A stretch of 64,000 nucleotides of DNA, from assembly GCF_017876095.1 (NCBI RefSeq), contig NZ_JAGINM010000011.1:1-64000 (forward strand). Direction: 5' to 3'. Positions 8,354 through 15,979 of the stretch are shown piece by piece. This stretch comes from Azospirillum agricola (lineage in GTDB: Bacteria; Pseudomonadota; Alphaproteobacteria; Azospirillales; Azospirillaceae). The first letter of the stretch is position 1. Every line of letters starts with the position of its first letter. Made by a program: the position numbers and the translations under genes. The notes under the pieces are model-generated. The model was not told the DNA's origin. It saw only the letters and a list, made by a program, of their open reading frames with translations, and did not search any database.

Positions 8354-8410
8354 GCGGCTTTATACCCGGATAATAATTGCGCCGTCAATATCATCCGGGT
8401 ATAAAGCCGC
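8354..8410. promoter_or_regulatory. mirror-image divergent promoter/operator
   Basis: Two perfect 18-bp inverted arms (8354-8371 and 8393-8410, core TTTATACCCGGAT) flank a 21-bp centre. The plus strand has TTGCGC (8377-8382), 17 bp, TATAAA (8400-8405). The minus strand has TTGACG (8388-8383), 18 bp, TATAAA (8364-8359). Each sigma-70 type -10 box is therefore embedded in an identical arm, and the two -35 boxes are back to back. The repeated CCGGGTATAAAG blocks look like operator half-regions for one regulator controlling both genes. The regulator is unknown. Confidence 0.7.
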
Positions 8411-8436
8411 CAACACTCCCTGGAGGTTTCCTGCCC

Positions 8437-9051
8437 ATGTCCGATGCCCTGCTCAAACCCTGCGCCGCCTTCGTCGGCGACCGCCTCCTGTCCGCCGGTC
8501 CGCTGGGCAAGGTGGCGGTTGCCGTGCACCGTCACGCCGGAGAAGCCGCCGACGGTGCGGTGCTGGTGTTCGACGACGCGACGGGCCGCGTGGTCGATCT
8601 CGATCTGCGCGGCGGCGAGGCCGACATTCTCGCGCGCCTGTCCGAACCGGCGGCCCCGGTTGCGGGAGACGGGCCGGTGAATGGAGCACCGGACGCGCCG
8701 CGCGGGCGGGGGCGGCCCCGGCTGGGGGTGGTCGCGCGCGAGGTGACTCTGCTGCCCCGCCATTGGGACTGGCTGGCGGCGCAGCCCGGCGGCGCCTCGG
8801 TGGCCTTGCGCAAGCTGGTCGAGGAGGCGTCGCGGCGCGACGGCGGCCAGACCCGGACGCGCGAGCGGCGGGAGGCGGCCTACCGGTTCCTGTCGGCGAT
8901 GGCCGGCGACCGGCCCGGCTTCGAGGAGGCGTCGCGTGCCCTGTTCGCCGGCGACCGCGCCGGGCTGGAACGGCGCATGGCGGGGTGGCCGGCCGATGTG
9001 CGGGACCACGCGCTCCGGCTCGCGCCGGGCGGTGACGGCCCGATTGAGTGA
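8437..9051 (+). CDS. DUF2239 family protein
   Basis: The 204-aa soluble protein matches my memory of DUF2239: FVGDRLLSAGPLGKVAVAV near the N-terminus, a DATGRVVDLDLRG segment, RGRGRPRLGVVAREVTLLPRHWDWL in the centre and helical REAAYRFLSAMAGDRPGFEEA later. The arginine/glycine-rich patch followed by VVAREVTLLPRHW might bind nucleic acid, but that is inference. GGAGG (8422-8426) precedes the ATG. It shares a divergent control region with the GIY-YIG gene. Function unknown. Confidence 0.8.
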   Translation: MSDALLKPCAAFVGDRLLSAGPLGKVAVAVHRHAGEAADGAVLVFDDATGRVVDLDLRGGEADILARLSEPAAPVAGDGPVNGAPDAPRGRGRPRLGVVAREVTLLPRHWDWLAAQPGGASVALRKLVEEASRRDGGQTRTRERREAAYRFLSAMAGDRPGFEEASRALFAGDRAGLERRMAGWPADVRDHALRLAPGGDGPIE

Positions 9052-9061
9052 GGGCCGCCTT

Positions 9062-10060
9062 TCAGGAAAACGGCCGCAGGTTGGAAAGGAACTGCTCGGC
9101 CGAGCGGCGCCAGGAGTAACCCAGCGCGTAAGCCCGGCATTTTTCCGCCGGGATGGTCAGGGCCGTCTCCACCGCCCGCTTCAAATCCTCGTCGAGGCAG
9201 CCGGCGCCCGAGCCGTTCACCACGTCGAGCGGTCCCGGCACCGGGTAGGCGGCGACCGGCACGCCCGAGGCCAGCGCCTCCAGCAGAACCAGCCCGAAGG
9301 TGTCGGTGCGCGACGGGAAGACGAAGACGTCGGCCGCCGCGTAGTGCCGCGCCAGCTCCTCGCCATGCTTGGCGCCGACCCAGTGGGCGTTCGGGTATTT
9401 GCGCTGAAGCTCCTCGCGGGCCGGGCCGTCGCCGACCACCAGCTTGGTGCCGGGCAGGTCGAGCCTGAGGAACTCCTCCAGGTTCTTCTCCACGGCGACG
9501 CGGCCGACATACAGCGACACCGGGCGGGGCAGGTCGAGGAACGCCTTGTCGCGCGGGCGGAACAGCGCGGTGTCGACGCCGCGCGTCCAGCGCCGGATGT
9601 TGGCGAAACCGCGCCCGGTCAACGCGTCCTCGATGGTCTGGGTCGCCACCATCACCGCCGAGGACGGCTTGTGGAAGCGGCGGACCACCGCGTAGGACAG
9701 CGCCAGCGGAACCGGCGCGCGGTCGCGCAGATATTCGGGGAAGCGCGTGTGGTAGGCGGTGGTGAAGGGCCTGCCGTGCTTCAGGCAGTAGGAGCGGGCG
9801 GCGAAACCCAGCGGCCCCTCGGTGGCGATGTGGATGCAGTCGGGGCGCATCGCCTCGATCATCGCCCACAGCCGCCGCCGGGCGCCGATGGCCAGCCGGA
9901 TCTCCGGGTATGTCGGCATCGGCAGGGTGCGGAAACGGTCGGGGCCGATGACCTCGACGCTGTGGCCCATGGCCTCCAGCTCCTGGCGGACGGTGCCGAT
10001 GGTGCGGACGACCCCGTTGACCTGGGGGTGCCACGCGTCGCTGACGATCAGGATGTTCAC
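9062..10060 (-). CDS. GT4-family glycosyltransferase, Agt-like
   Basis: The 332-aa protein begins MNILIVSDAWHPQVNGVVRT and has a C-terminal GT-B donor-binding half with VGDGP, FVFPSRTDTFGLVLLEALASG and VPVAAYPVPGP, typical of GT4 enzymes. The GTG start overlaps the stop of the upstream phosphoesterase gene in GTGA, so the two are translationally coupled. In several alphaproteobacteria a GT4 enzyme (Agt) paired with the PlcP phosphoesterase glycosylates diacylglycerol during phosphate limitation, and this gene pair looks like that. Acceptor identity is inference; lipopolysaccharide or mannolipid synthesis remains possible. Confidence 0.82.
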   Translation of the reverse strand: MNILIVSDAWHPQVNGVVRTIGTVRQELEAMGHSVEVIGPDRFRTLPMPTYPEIRLAIGARRRLWAMIEAMRPDCIHIATEGPLGFAARSYCLKHGRPFTTAYHTRFPEYLRDRAPVPLALSYAVVRRFHKPSSAVMVATQTIEDALTGRGFANIRRWTRGVDTALFRPRDKAFLDLPRPVSLYVGRVAVEKNLEEFLRLDLPGTKLVVGDGPAREELQRKYPNAHWVGAKHGEELARHYAAADVFVFPSRTDTFGLVLLEALASGVPVAAYPVPGPLDVVNGSGAGCLDEDLKRAVETALTIPAEKCRAYALGYSWRRSAEQFLSNLRPFS

Positions 10061-10923
10061 GCCGCCGCCCCGGTCAGGGCCTTCGGTGCGGTGGTGCGCC
10101 GCGCCATGGCGTCCGCCCAGTGGATGATCTCCAGGGCCCCGCTGTCGTGCTCGACCAAGGCGGTGCAGGACTCGACCCAATCGCCGTCGTTGCAATAGAG
10201 GATTCCTTCGATGTCGCGCATTTCGGCGGTGTGGATGTGGCCGCAGACGACGCCGTCGACCTTGCGGCGCCGCGCTTCCTCGCCCAGCGCCTCTTCGTAC
10301 TTGCCGATGAACTCGACGGCGGTCTTGGCCTTGTGCTTCAGGTAGGCCGACAGCGACCAGTAGCGGAAGCCGAGCTTGCGACGCGCCCAGTTGAAGGCCG
10401 TGTTGACCTGGAGCAGCACGACGTAGGCGTGGTCGCCCAGCAGGGCCAGCCACTTGGCGTAGCGCACCACCGCGTCGAAGCGGTCGCCGTGGGTGATCAG
10501 CAGGCGGCGGCCGTCGGCGGTGGTGTGGATCCATTCGTCCACCACATGCACGCCGCCGAACTGGAGGCCGACATAGTCGCGCGCCGCCTCGTCGTGATTG
10601 CCGGGGATGTAATAAACCTCGACGCCCTTGCGCGCCCGGCGCAGGATCTTCTGCACCACGTCGTTGTGCGCCTGCGGCCAGTACCAGGTCTTCTTCAGCC
10701 GCCAGCCATCGACGATGTCGCCGACCAGGAACAGATGGTCGGATTCGTTGTGCTTGAGGAAATCGAGCAGCAGTTCCGCCTGGCAGCCGCGCGTTCCCAG
10801 ATGAACGTCGGAGATCCAGATGCTGCGGTAGCGTCCGGCCGCCCGCGGCTCGTCCGGAATTGCGCCGTCCAGGATCGCGCCGCCCACGTATGCGCCGTCC
10901 ATCATCCGCTCCGTCATCGCCAT
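10057..10923 (-). CDS. PlcP/LpxH-like calcineurin-type phosphoesterase
   Basis: The 288-aa protein carries all metallophosphoesterase motifs: SDVHLGT, GDIVDG, GNHDE, THGDRFD and CGHIHT. It belongs to the group often named UDP-2,3-diacylglucosamine diphosphatase, which also contains the phospholipase C PlcP of Sinorhizobium and marine alphaproteobacteria. The start at 10923 was chosen because a promoter at 10961-10989 lies inside any longer frame. Coupling to a GT4 gene and a diacylglycerol kinase gene opposite favours phospholipid turnover. The LpxH step of lipid A synthesis is the alternative. Confidence 0.8.
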   Translation of the reverse strand: MAMTERMMDGAYVGGAILDGAIPDEPRAAGRYRSIWISDVHLGTRGCQAELLLDFLKHNESDHLFLVGDIVDGWRLKKTWYWPQAHNDVVQKILRRARKGVEVYYIPGNHDEAARDYVGLQFGGVHVVDEWIHTTADGRRLLITHGDRFDAVVRYAKWLALLGDHAYVVLLQVNTAFNWARRKLGFRYWSLSAYLKHKAKTAVEFIGKYEEALGEEARRRKVDGVVCGHIHTAEMRDIEGILYCNDGDWVESCTALVEHDSGALEIIHWADAMARRTTAPKALTGAAA

Positions 10924-10960
10924 GGCACAGGTCGTCACAGAGTCTTCAAAAGACGATGCG

Positions 10961-10989
10961 GGTATAATCGCAATCGATTGTCTTGACAA
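10961..10989 (-). promoter_or_regulatory. sigma-70-like promoter of the phosphoesterase-glycosyltransferase pair
   Basis: On the minus strand TTGTCA (10989-10984) and TATACC (10966-10961) are separated by 17 bp. Transcription would start near 10954, about 30 bases before the chosen ATG. It rules out the longer upstream start. No convincing Pho box was found beside it. Confidence 0.55.
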
Positions 10990-11133
10990 TGCCTGGAGGT
11001 TGCCACATCTGGGGCGGAATTGATTTGTCCCAGCGAAAAACAAAACCGTCCCTTCTCTGCAATATGTTCTTCAAATTAACGTCACGTTGCTGCAACAAAG
11101 GGCGCTTGCGCGCCGCCGTACGGGAGCGAATCG

Positions 11134-12069
11134 TTGTTGGACTCAGTCGAAGAGGTGGGCGTGCTCGATCGGCCGGCGACGGCGCGGCGGCTTCTGGTGA
11201 TCCACAACCCGGTCGCCGGGGGGCGGCGGGCGCGCCGGCTGCGCGCGGTGGTCGAGCGGCTGGAGGGGGCGCACGGCGCCGCCGTGCTGGTGCGCTCCAC
11301 CGGCGGGCGGGGCGACGCCGAGGCCTTTGCCCGCGCGGTCGAGCCGGGCAGCGTCGACGCGGTGGTGGCGGCCGGTGGCGACGGCACGATCAACGAGGTG
11401 ATCAACGGGCTGGCGGTCCACGCCGCCGCCGGACGGCCGGTGCCGCTCGGCATCGTGGCGATGGGGACCGCCAACGTGCTGGCCGGCGAACTGGGCCTGC
11501 CGGCGGATGCGGAGGGGATCGCGCGGGTGCTGGCCGGCGGCCGGACGGCGGGGATCCACCCGGCGGTCGCCAACGGACGGGTCTTCTCGATGATGGCCGG
11601 GGTCGGGCTGGACGCGCGGGTGGTCGAGCGCGTCGACACGAGGCTGAAGCGCCTGATCGGCAAGGGTGCCTATGTGGCGGAAACGCTGGTGCAACTGGCG
11701 GTGCGGCCGGACCACCGCTACCGCGTGGCGCTGGACGGCGGTGCGGCGGAGGAGGTGGCGGCGGTGATCGTCGCCAAGGGGCATTTCTACGGCGGGCGCT
11801 TCGTCTGCGCGCCCGATGCCCGGCTGACCGAGCCCGAGCTGCACGTCTGCCTGTTCCCGCGTGGCGGGCGGTGGAACGCGCTGCGCTATGTCTGGGGCGT
11901 CACCGCTGGGCGGCTGCATCGTTTCCCGGATTACCGGGTGGCGACGGCGCGGCGGGTGGTGATCGAGGGGCCGGCGGACGACGCGGTGCAGGGCGACGGC
12001 GACATCGTGGCGCGTCTGCCGGCGGAGATCGCGCTGGCCGGCTGGACGCTGCCGGTGCTGGTGGGGTGA
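11134..12069 (+). CDS. diacylglycerol kinase family (YegS/LCB5-type) lipid kinase
   Basis: The 311-aa protein has the family pattern: RLLVIHNPVAGGRRARRL at the N-terminus, the nucleotide-binding AAGGDGTINEVINGLA (about residues 86-101) and AMGTANVLAGELG. YegS-like kinases phosphorylate diacylglycerol, phosphatidylglycerol or sphingoid bases at the membrane. TTG at 11134 is taken as start because GGGAG lies 7 bases upstream; a GTG at 11155 is possible. It is divergent from the PlcP-like/glycosyltransferase pair, which would respectively release and glycosylate diacylglycerol, so a shared lipid pathway is plausible. Confidence 0.85.
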   Translation: MLDSVEEVGVLDRPATARRLLVIHNPVAGGRRARRLRAVVERLEGAHGAAVLVRSTGGRGDAEAFARAVEPGSVDAVVAAGGDGTINEVINGLAVHAAAGRPVPLGIVAMGTANVLAGELGLPADAEGIARVLAGGRTAGIHPAVANGRVFSMMAGVGLDARVVERVDTRLKRLIGKGAYVAETLVQLAVRPDHRYRVALDGGAAEEVAAVIVAKGHFYGGRFVCAPDARLTEPELHVCLFPRGGRWNALRYVWGVTAGRLHRFPDYRVATARRVVIEGPADDAVQGDGDIVARLPAEIALAGWTLPVLVG

Positions 12070-12085
12070 ACACCCTTGTCCCCAA

Positions 12086-12122
12086 CCCCGACCCTCCCCC
12101 GCTGGACGGGGGAGGGTCGGGG
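12086..12122. terminator. 15-bp GC-rich hairpin between convergent genes
   Basis: A perfect 15-bp stem, CCCCGACCCTCCCCC (12086-12100) with its complement (12108-12122), lies between the convergent lipid kinase and pmbA genes. It has no T run, so it may act as a transcript-end stabiliser or be an interspersed palindrome. A related but shorter CCCTCCCC hairpin occurs in the nifS-nifV gap. Confidence 0.5.
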
Positions 12123-12148
12123 CGGAGGCAAGGGCGGGGACCGGAGGT

Positions 12149-13504
12149 TTACAGCCCGGCGATGGTCATCCCGTCGATCCGCACGGTCGGCGCGTCCATG
12201 CCGAAGCGCAGCTCCAGGTCGTCGGCGGCCTCGATGTTCAGGAACATCTCCTTGAGGTTGCCGGCGATGGTCATCTCGTTGACGGGGAAGGCGATCTTGC
12301 CCTTCTCGATCCAGAAGCCGCCGGCCCCCCGGCTGTAGTCGCCGGTGACGCCGTTGACGCCCATGCCCATCAGGTCGGTGACGTAGAAGCCTTCCTCGAT
12401 CTCGCCGAGGATGTCCTCGCGGCTGCGCTTGCCGGCGGCCATGTAGACGTTGGCCGGGGCCGGGCCGGGCGGGCCGGAGGTGCCGCGCGCGGCGTGGCCG
12501 GTCGTCTGGAGCCCGAGCTGGCGGGCGGAGCGCAGGTCGAGCAGCCAGGTCGTCAGCCGTCCGTCCTCGATCAGGGTGCGGCGGCTGACCGCCACGCCCT
12601 CGGCGTCGAAGGGGCGGGAGCGCAGGCCGCGCTTGACGTGCGGGTCGTCGACGATGGTGATGCCGTCGGCGAAGATGCGCTCGCCCATCTTGTCCTTCAG
12701 GAAGCTGGTGCCGCGCGCAATGCTCGGCCCGCTGATGGCGCCGGTCAGGTGGCCGAGCAGCCCGCGCGAGGCGCGCGGGTCGAACACCACCGGGAAGCGC
12801 CCGCTCTTCATGCGGCGCGGGTTCAGGCGGCCGACCGCGCGTTCCCCGGCCTCGCGGCCGATCTCCCCGGCGTCGCGCAGGTCGCTGCCGTAGACCTTGC
12901 TGTCGTAGTCGTAGTCGCGCTCCATTCCCGTCCCGGTGCCGGCCAGCACCGACACCGACAGCGATTGGCGCGACACGCCGTAGCTGCCGGCGAAGCCGTT
13001 CGAGGCGGCGATGGCGATCGTCGAGCGGCTCCAGCCGGCGTCGGCGCCCTCGGAGTTGGTGACGCCGGCCACCGCCAGCGCCGCCTCCTCGGCCCGGCGG
13101 GCGCGCTCGATCAGGATGTCGGTCGCCGGCTCGTCGGGGTCGAGGATGTCGAGCGCCGGCAGGCTGGTGGCGAGCTGGTCGGGATCGGCGAGGCCGGTGA
13201 AGGGGTCCTCCGGGACGACGCGGGCCATGGCGACGGCGCGCTCCACCAGTTCGGCCAGCGCCGTGGCGCTGCGGTCGGTGGAGGAGACGATGGCCTGGCG
13301 CTTGCCGATGAAGACCCGCAGGCCGAGGTCGCCCGACTCCGACCGCTCCAGCTTCTCCGGCTTGCCGAGGCGCTGGCTGAGCGACACGGACGCGCTGTCG
13401 AACAGCACGGCGTCGGCGGCGTCCGCCCCGGCGGCGCGCGCCTTGGCGATCAGGTCGTCCAGCAGGTTCAGGACCTCGGGCTGGTCGTTCGGCGAAACGG
13501 GCAT
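12149..13504 (-). CDS. pmbA: TldD/PmbA family metalloprotease subunit
   Basis: The 451-aa protein matches PmbA/TldE: SLSQRLGKPEKLERSESGD, VDDPHVKRGLRSRPFDAEG and the C-terminal GVNGVTGDYSRGAGGFWIEKG, in which the family's conserved GD-SRG segment is evident. It forms a heterodimeric zinc protease with TldD, which carries the metal site, and degrades or matures unfolded peptides such as microcin precursors. tldD is not in the window. It is the last gene on the minus strand before a strong hairpin shared with the convergent lipid kinase gene. Confidence 0.9.
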   Translation of the reverse strand: MPVSPNDQPEVLNLLDDLIAKARAAGADAADAVLFDSASVSLSQRLGKPEKLERSESGDLGLRVFIGKRQAIVSSTDRSATALAELVERAVAMARVVPEDPFTGLADPDQLATSLPALDILDPDEPATDILIERARRAEEAALAVAGVTNSEGADAGWSRSTIAIAASNGFAGSYGVSRQSLSVSVLAGTGTGMERDYDYDSKVYGSDLRDAGEIGREAGERAVGRLNPRRMKSGRFPVVFDPRASRGLLGHLTGAISGPSIARGTSFLKDKMGERIFADGITIVDDPHVKRGLRSRPFDAEGVAVSRRTLIEDGRLTTWLLDLRSARQLGLQTTGHAARGTSGPPGPAPANVYMAAGKRSREDILGEIEEGFYVTDLMGMGVNGVTGDYSRGAGGFWIEKGKIAFPVNEMTIAGNLKEMFLNIEAADDLELRFGMDAPTVRIDGMTIAGL

Positions 13505-13552
13505 CAGGAACTCCGGTTGGTCTCCGTCCTGTCTAGCAAATGGGGCGCCGAC

Positions 13553-13593
13553 GCGGAACGGGGAAGAGGCGTTCTGCCTCCTCCCCGTTCCGC
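13553..13593 (-). terminator. hairpin terminator after doxX
   Basis: An 18-bp stem with one mismatch, GCGGAACGGGGAAGAGGC (13553-13570) against 13576-13593, has a 5-base loop. It lies between doxX and pmbA, both on the minus strand, and separates their transcripts. Confidence 0.65.
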
Positions 13594-13614
13594 GTGGGTT
13601 GTGCCGGTGACCGA

Positions 13615-14091
13615 TCAGGCGGCTTGCGAGCGGCCGGCGGTGGCCGGGGCGGTGGCGGTCAGCGCCGGGACCTTCACCGCGAAGGCGCCGTCGCCCAGCA
13701 GGGCCTGCACCGCCAGCAGCGCGGTCCAGAAGGCCGGGAACTCCCAGCCGCCGTTCGGCGCGGTGAACAGCCAGCCGTTGCCGACATGCTGGAGGGTGGC
13801 GCCGATCATGATCGGCAGCAGGGCGAGCGATATCCAGCGGGTGTACGCGCCGGCGATCAGCAACAGGCCGCCGCCGATCTCGCCGAGGATGACCAGATAG
13901 GCGAGGAAGCCGGGATAACCGAGGCTCTCGAAGAAGCCGACGGTGCCGGCGACGCCGAAGGTCAGCACCTTCAGCAGCAGGCCGTGGGCCAGGAACAGCA
14001 GGCCGAGGCCGACGCGCAGGACCAGCGCGGCGTAGGGGGCGGTGCGGCTGTCGATGCCGGCGGCGGCGGTGTTGCTGGCGGTGGCGCTCAT
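13615..14091 (-). CDS. DoxX family membrane protein
   Basis: The 158-aa product has four transmembrane helices and the DoxX pattern: RVGLGLLFLAHGLLLKV, FFESLGYPGFLAYLVILGE and a C-terminal NGGWEFPAFWTALLAVQALLGDGAFAV. DoxX-like proteins are small inner-membrane proteins, often linked to redox or thiosulfate/quinone chemistry, but the role of this subgroup is not defined. The ATG at 14091 has GAGGAGAT 8-15 bases upstream as ribosome-binding site. It stands alone between terminator-like hairpins. Confidence 0.85.
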   Translation of the reverse strand: MSATASNTAAAGIDSRTAPYAALVLRVGLGLLFLAHGLLLKVLTFGVAGTVGFFESLGYPGFLAYLVILGEIGGGLLLIAGAYTRWISLALLPIMIGATLQHVGNGWLFTAPNGGWEFPAFWTALLAVQALLGDGAFAVKVPALTATAPATAGRSQAA

Positions 14092-14224
14092 GATCGTGAT
14101 CTCCTCGTCTCATGCAAGCCCGTTGGTGGGCGGTTCGTCTGACGAGGAGATTACGTGTTTCGGTGTCGGCGATAATCCGCTTTGTGAATGACGGATTGTT
14201 GCCTTCGGAAGAACGAACTGCCGC

Positions 14225-15751
14225 TCACTTCCAGATCGGCGTGCCGCTGCCGGGCAGGCCGTAGAGGTCCCATTTGCGGCTGACCCGCTCGATGACCTCC
14301 TGGTCCATGGCGATCTTCTGGCCCCACTCGCGCTTGGTCTCGGGCGGCCATTTGTTGGTGGCGTCCAGCCCGACCTTGCCGCCGAGGCCCGACTCGGGGC
14401 TGGCGAAGTCGAGATAGTCGATCGGCGTGCCCTCGATCACCGTGATGTCGCGCGCCGGGTCCATGCGGGTCGACATCGCCCACATCACGTCCTTCCAGTT
14501 GCGCGCGTCGATGTCGTCGTCCACGACGATCACCCATTTCGTGTACATGAACTGGCGCAGGAAGGACCAGACGCCCATCATCACCCGCTTGGCGTGGCCC
14601 GGATAGGCCTTCTTCATGCTGACCACCGCGATGCGGTAGGAGCATCCCTCCGGCGGCAGCCAGAAATCGACGATCTCCGGGAACTGCTGGATCAGCAGCG
14701 GGATGAACACCTCGTTCAGCGCCTCGCCCAGCACAGAGGGCTCGTCGGGCGGCCGGCCGGTGAAGGTGGAGAGGTAGATCGGGTTGCGACGCATCGTCAT
14801 CGCGGTGACGGTGAAGACCGGGAAGGACTCGACCGAGTTGTAGTAGCCGGTGTGGTCGCCGTAGGGCCCCTCGTCGGCGTATTCGTCGAGGCTGACATGG
14901 CCCTCCAGCACGATCTCGGCCTGGGCCGGGACCTTCAGCGGCACGGTCTTGCAGTCGACCAGCTCGACCTTCTTGCCGCGCAGCAGCCCGGCGAACTGGT
15001 ACTCCGACAGCGTGTCCGGCACCGGCGTCACGGCGGCGAGGATGGTGCCGGGATCGGCGCCGAGCACGACGGCGCAGGGCAGCGGCTCGCGCTTGCCGCC
15101 CATTTTTTCCTGGTGGGCCTGCCAACGGTGGTGGTGCTGGGCGCCGCCGCGGTGCTTCAGCCAGCGCATGATGGTCTTGTTCTTTCCCAGCACCTGCATG
15201 CGGTAGATGCCGAGATTGAAATCATCCTCGCGCTTGCCGGTCGGCCCCTTGGTGACCACCAGCGGCCAGGTGATGAGCGGCGCCGGCTCGCCCGGCCAGC
15301 AGCCCTGCACCGGCAGGCGGCCGAGGTCGATCTGGTCGCCGGTCAGCACCACCTCCTGGCAGGGGGCGGAGCCGACGGTCTTCGGCTTCATCGACATCAC
15401 CGTCTTGGCGAGCGGGATCAACTCCATCGCCTCGCGGAAGCCGCCGGGCGGCTCCGGCTGCTTGAGGAAGGCCAGCGTCTCGCCGACCGCGCGGAGCTGG
15501 TGCGGCTCGCGGTCCATGCCCCAGGCGACGCGCTCCACCGTGCCGAACAGGTTGACCAGCACCGGCATCTCCGAGCGGGTGCCGTCGGCCTTGACGACGT
15601 TCTCGAACAGCACCGCCGGGCCGCCTTCCGCCAGCAGGCGGGTCTGGATCTCGGTCATCTCCAGATGGGTGGAGACCGGCTCCTTCACCACCACCAGCCG
15701 CCCCGCCTTCTCCAGCCGGTCGATGAAGTCGCGCAACGAGGTGTAGGGCAT
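14225..15751 (-). CDS. ubiD: 4-hydroxy-3-polyprenylbenzoate decarboxylase
   Basis: The 508-aa protein matches UbiD throughout, including SLRDFIDRLEKAGRL at the N-terminus, DFNLGIYRMQVLGKNKTIMR, and the catalytic region ADEGPYGDHTGYYN that holds the E-x-P-x-G motif of prenyl-FMN-dependent decarboxylases. It removes the carboxyl group of the prenylated benzoate in ubiquinone synthesis, using prenylated FMN made by UbiX. ubiA lies about 2 kb away in the same region, which supports the ubiquinone role. The ATG at 15751 starts MPYTSLRDF as in relatives. Confidence 0.93.
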   Translation of the reverse strand: MPYTSLRDFIDRLEKAGRLVVVKEPVSTHLEMTEIQTRLLAEGGPAVLFENVVKADGTRSEMPVLVNLFGTVERVAWGMDREPHQLRAVGETLAFLKQPEPPGGFREAMELIPLAKTVMSMKPKTVGSAPCQEVVLTGDQIDLGRLPVQGCWPGEPAPLITWPLVVTKGPTGKREDDFNLGIYRMQVLGKNKTIMRWLKHRGGAQHHHRWQAHQEKMGGKREPLPCAVVLGADPGTILAAVTPVPDTLSEYQFAGLLRGKKVELVDCKTVPLKVPAQAEIVLEGHVSLDEYADEGPYGDHTGYYNSVESFPVFTVTAMTMRRNPIYLSTFTGRPPDEPSVLGEALNEVFIPLLIQQFPEIVDFWLPPEGCSYRIAVVSMKKAYPGHAKRVMMGVWSFLRQFMYTKWVIVVDDDIDARNWKDVMWAMSTRMDPARDITVIEGTPIDYLDFASPESGLGGKVGLDATNKWPPETKREWGQKIAMDQEVIERVSRKWDLYGLPGSGTPIWK

Positions 15752-15830
15752 GGGATGGGCTTCCGTCAGGACTCTGTCGAGGGCGCGTAAGGTTCCGCGC
15801 GGCGTGACGGGCGTCAAGGGGGGAGGGGGA

Positions 15831-15965
15831 TTTTTACACGGATGAACACGGATCGAGGCACGGATGAACACGGATGAAAAGGAAGCCGGTTCCAAGGACG
15901 GACGCGCGGTCCCTTGCGAAATCCGTGTCTATCCGTGCCAAATCCGTGTTCATCCGTGTAGAAAA
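15831..15965. repeat. inverted repeat of ACACGGATGAA units
   Basis: Arms TTTTTACACGGATGAACACG... (15831-15853) and ...CATCCGTGTAGAAAA (15942-15965) are complementary over 19 bp plus the T/A ends. Further copies of CACGGATGAA or ATCCGTG lie between them, about six in all. It separates the methyltransferase gene from ubiD on the same strand. The same kind of element, with A in place of G, lies at 21771-21909. It could end transcripts in either direction. Confidence 0.85.
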
Positions 15966-15979
15966 CACTGCCGCACCCG

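Noticed and set aside
10923..10945. Possible Pho box (CTGTGAC...CTGTGCC) before the PlcP-like gene
   Set aside because: The two half-sites have a 10-bp period instead of 11 and match the consensus poorly, so phosphate control is not claimed from sequence.
10924..11043. Longer N-terminus for the PlcP-like protein starting near 11043
   Set aside because: The added residues have no family similarity and contain the predicted promoter at 10961-10989.
15831..15965. Possible CRISPR-like array of ACACGGATGAA repeats
   Set aside because: Units are about 10 bp, irregularly spaced and arranged as an inverted repeat, with no uniform spacers and no cas genes.
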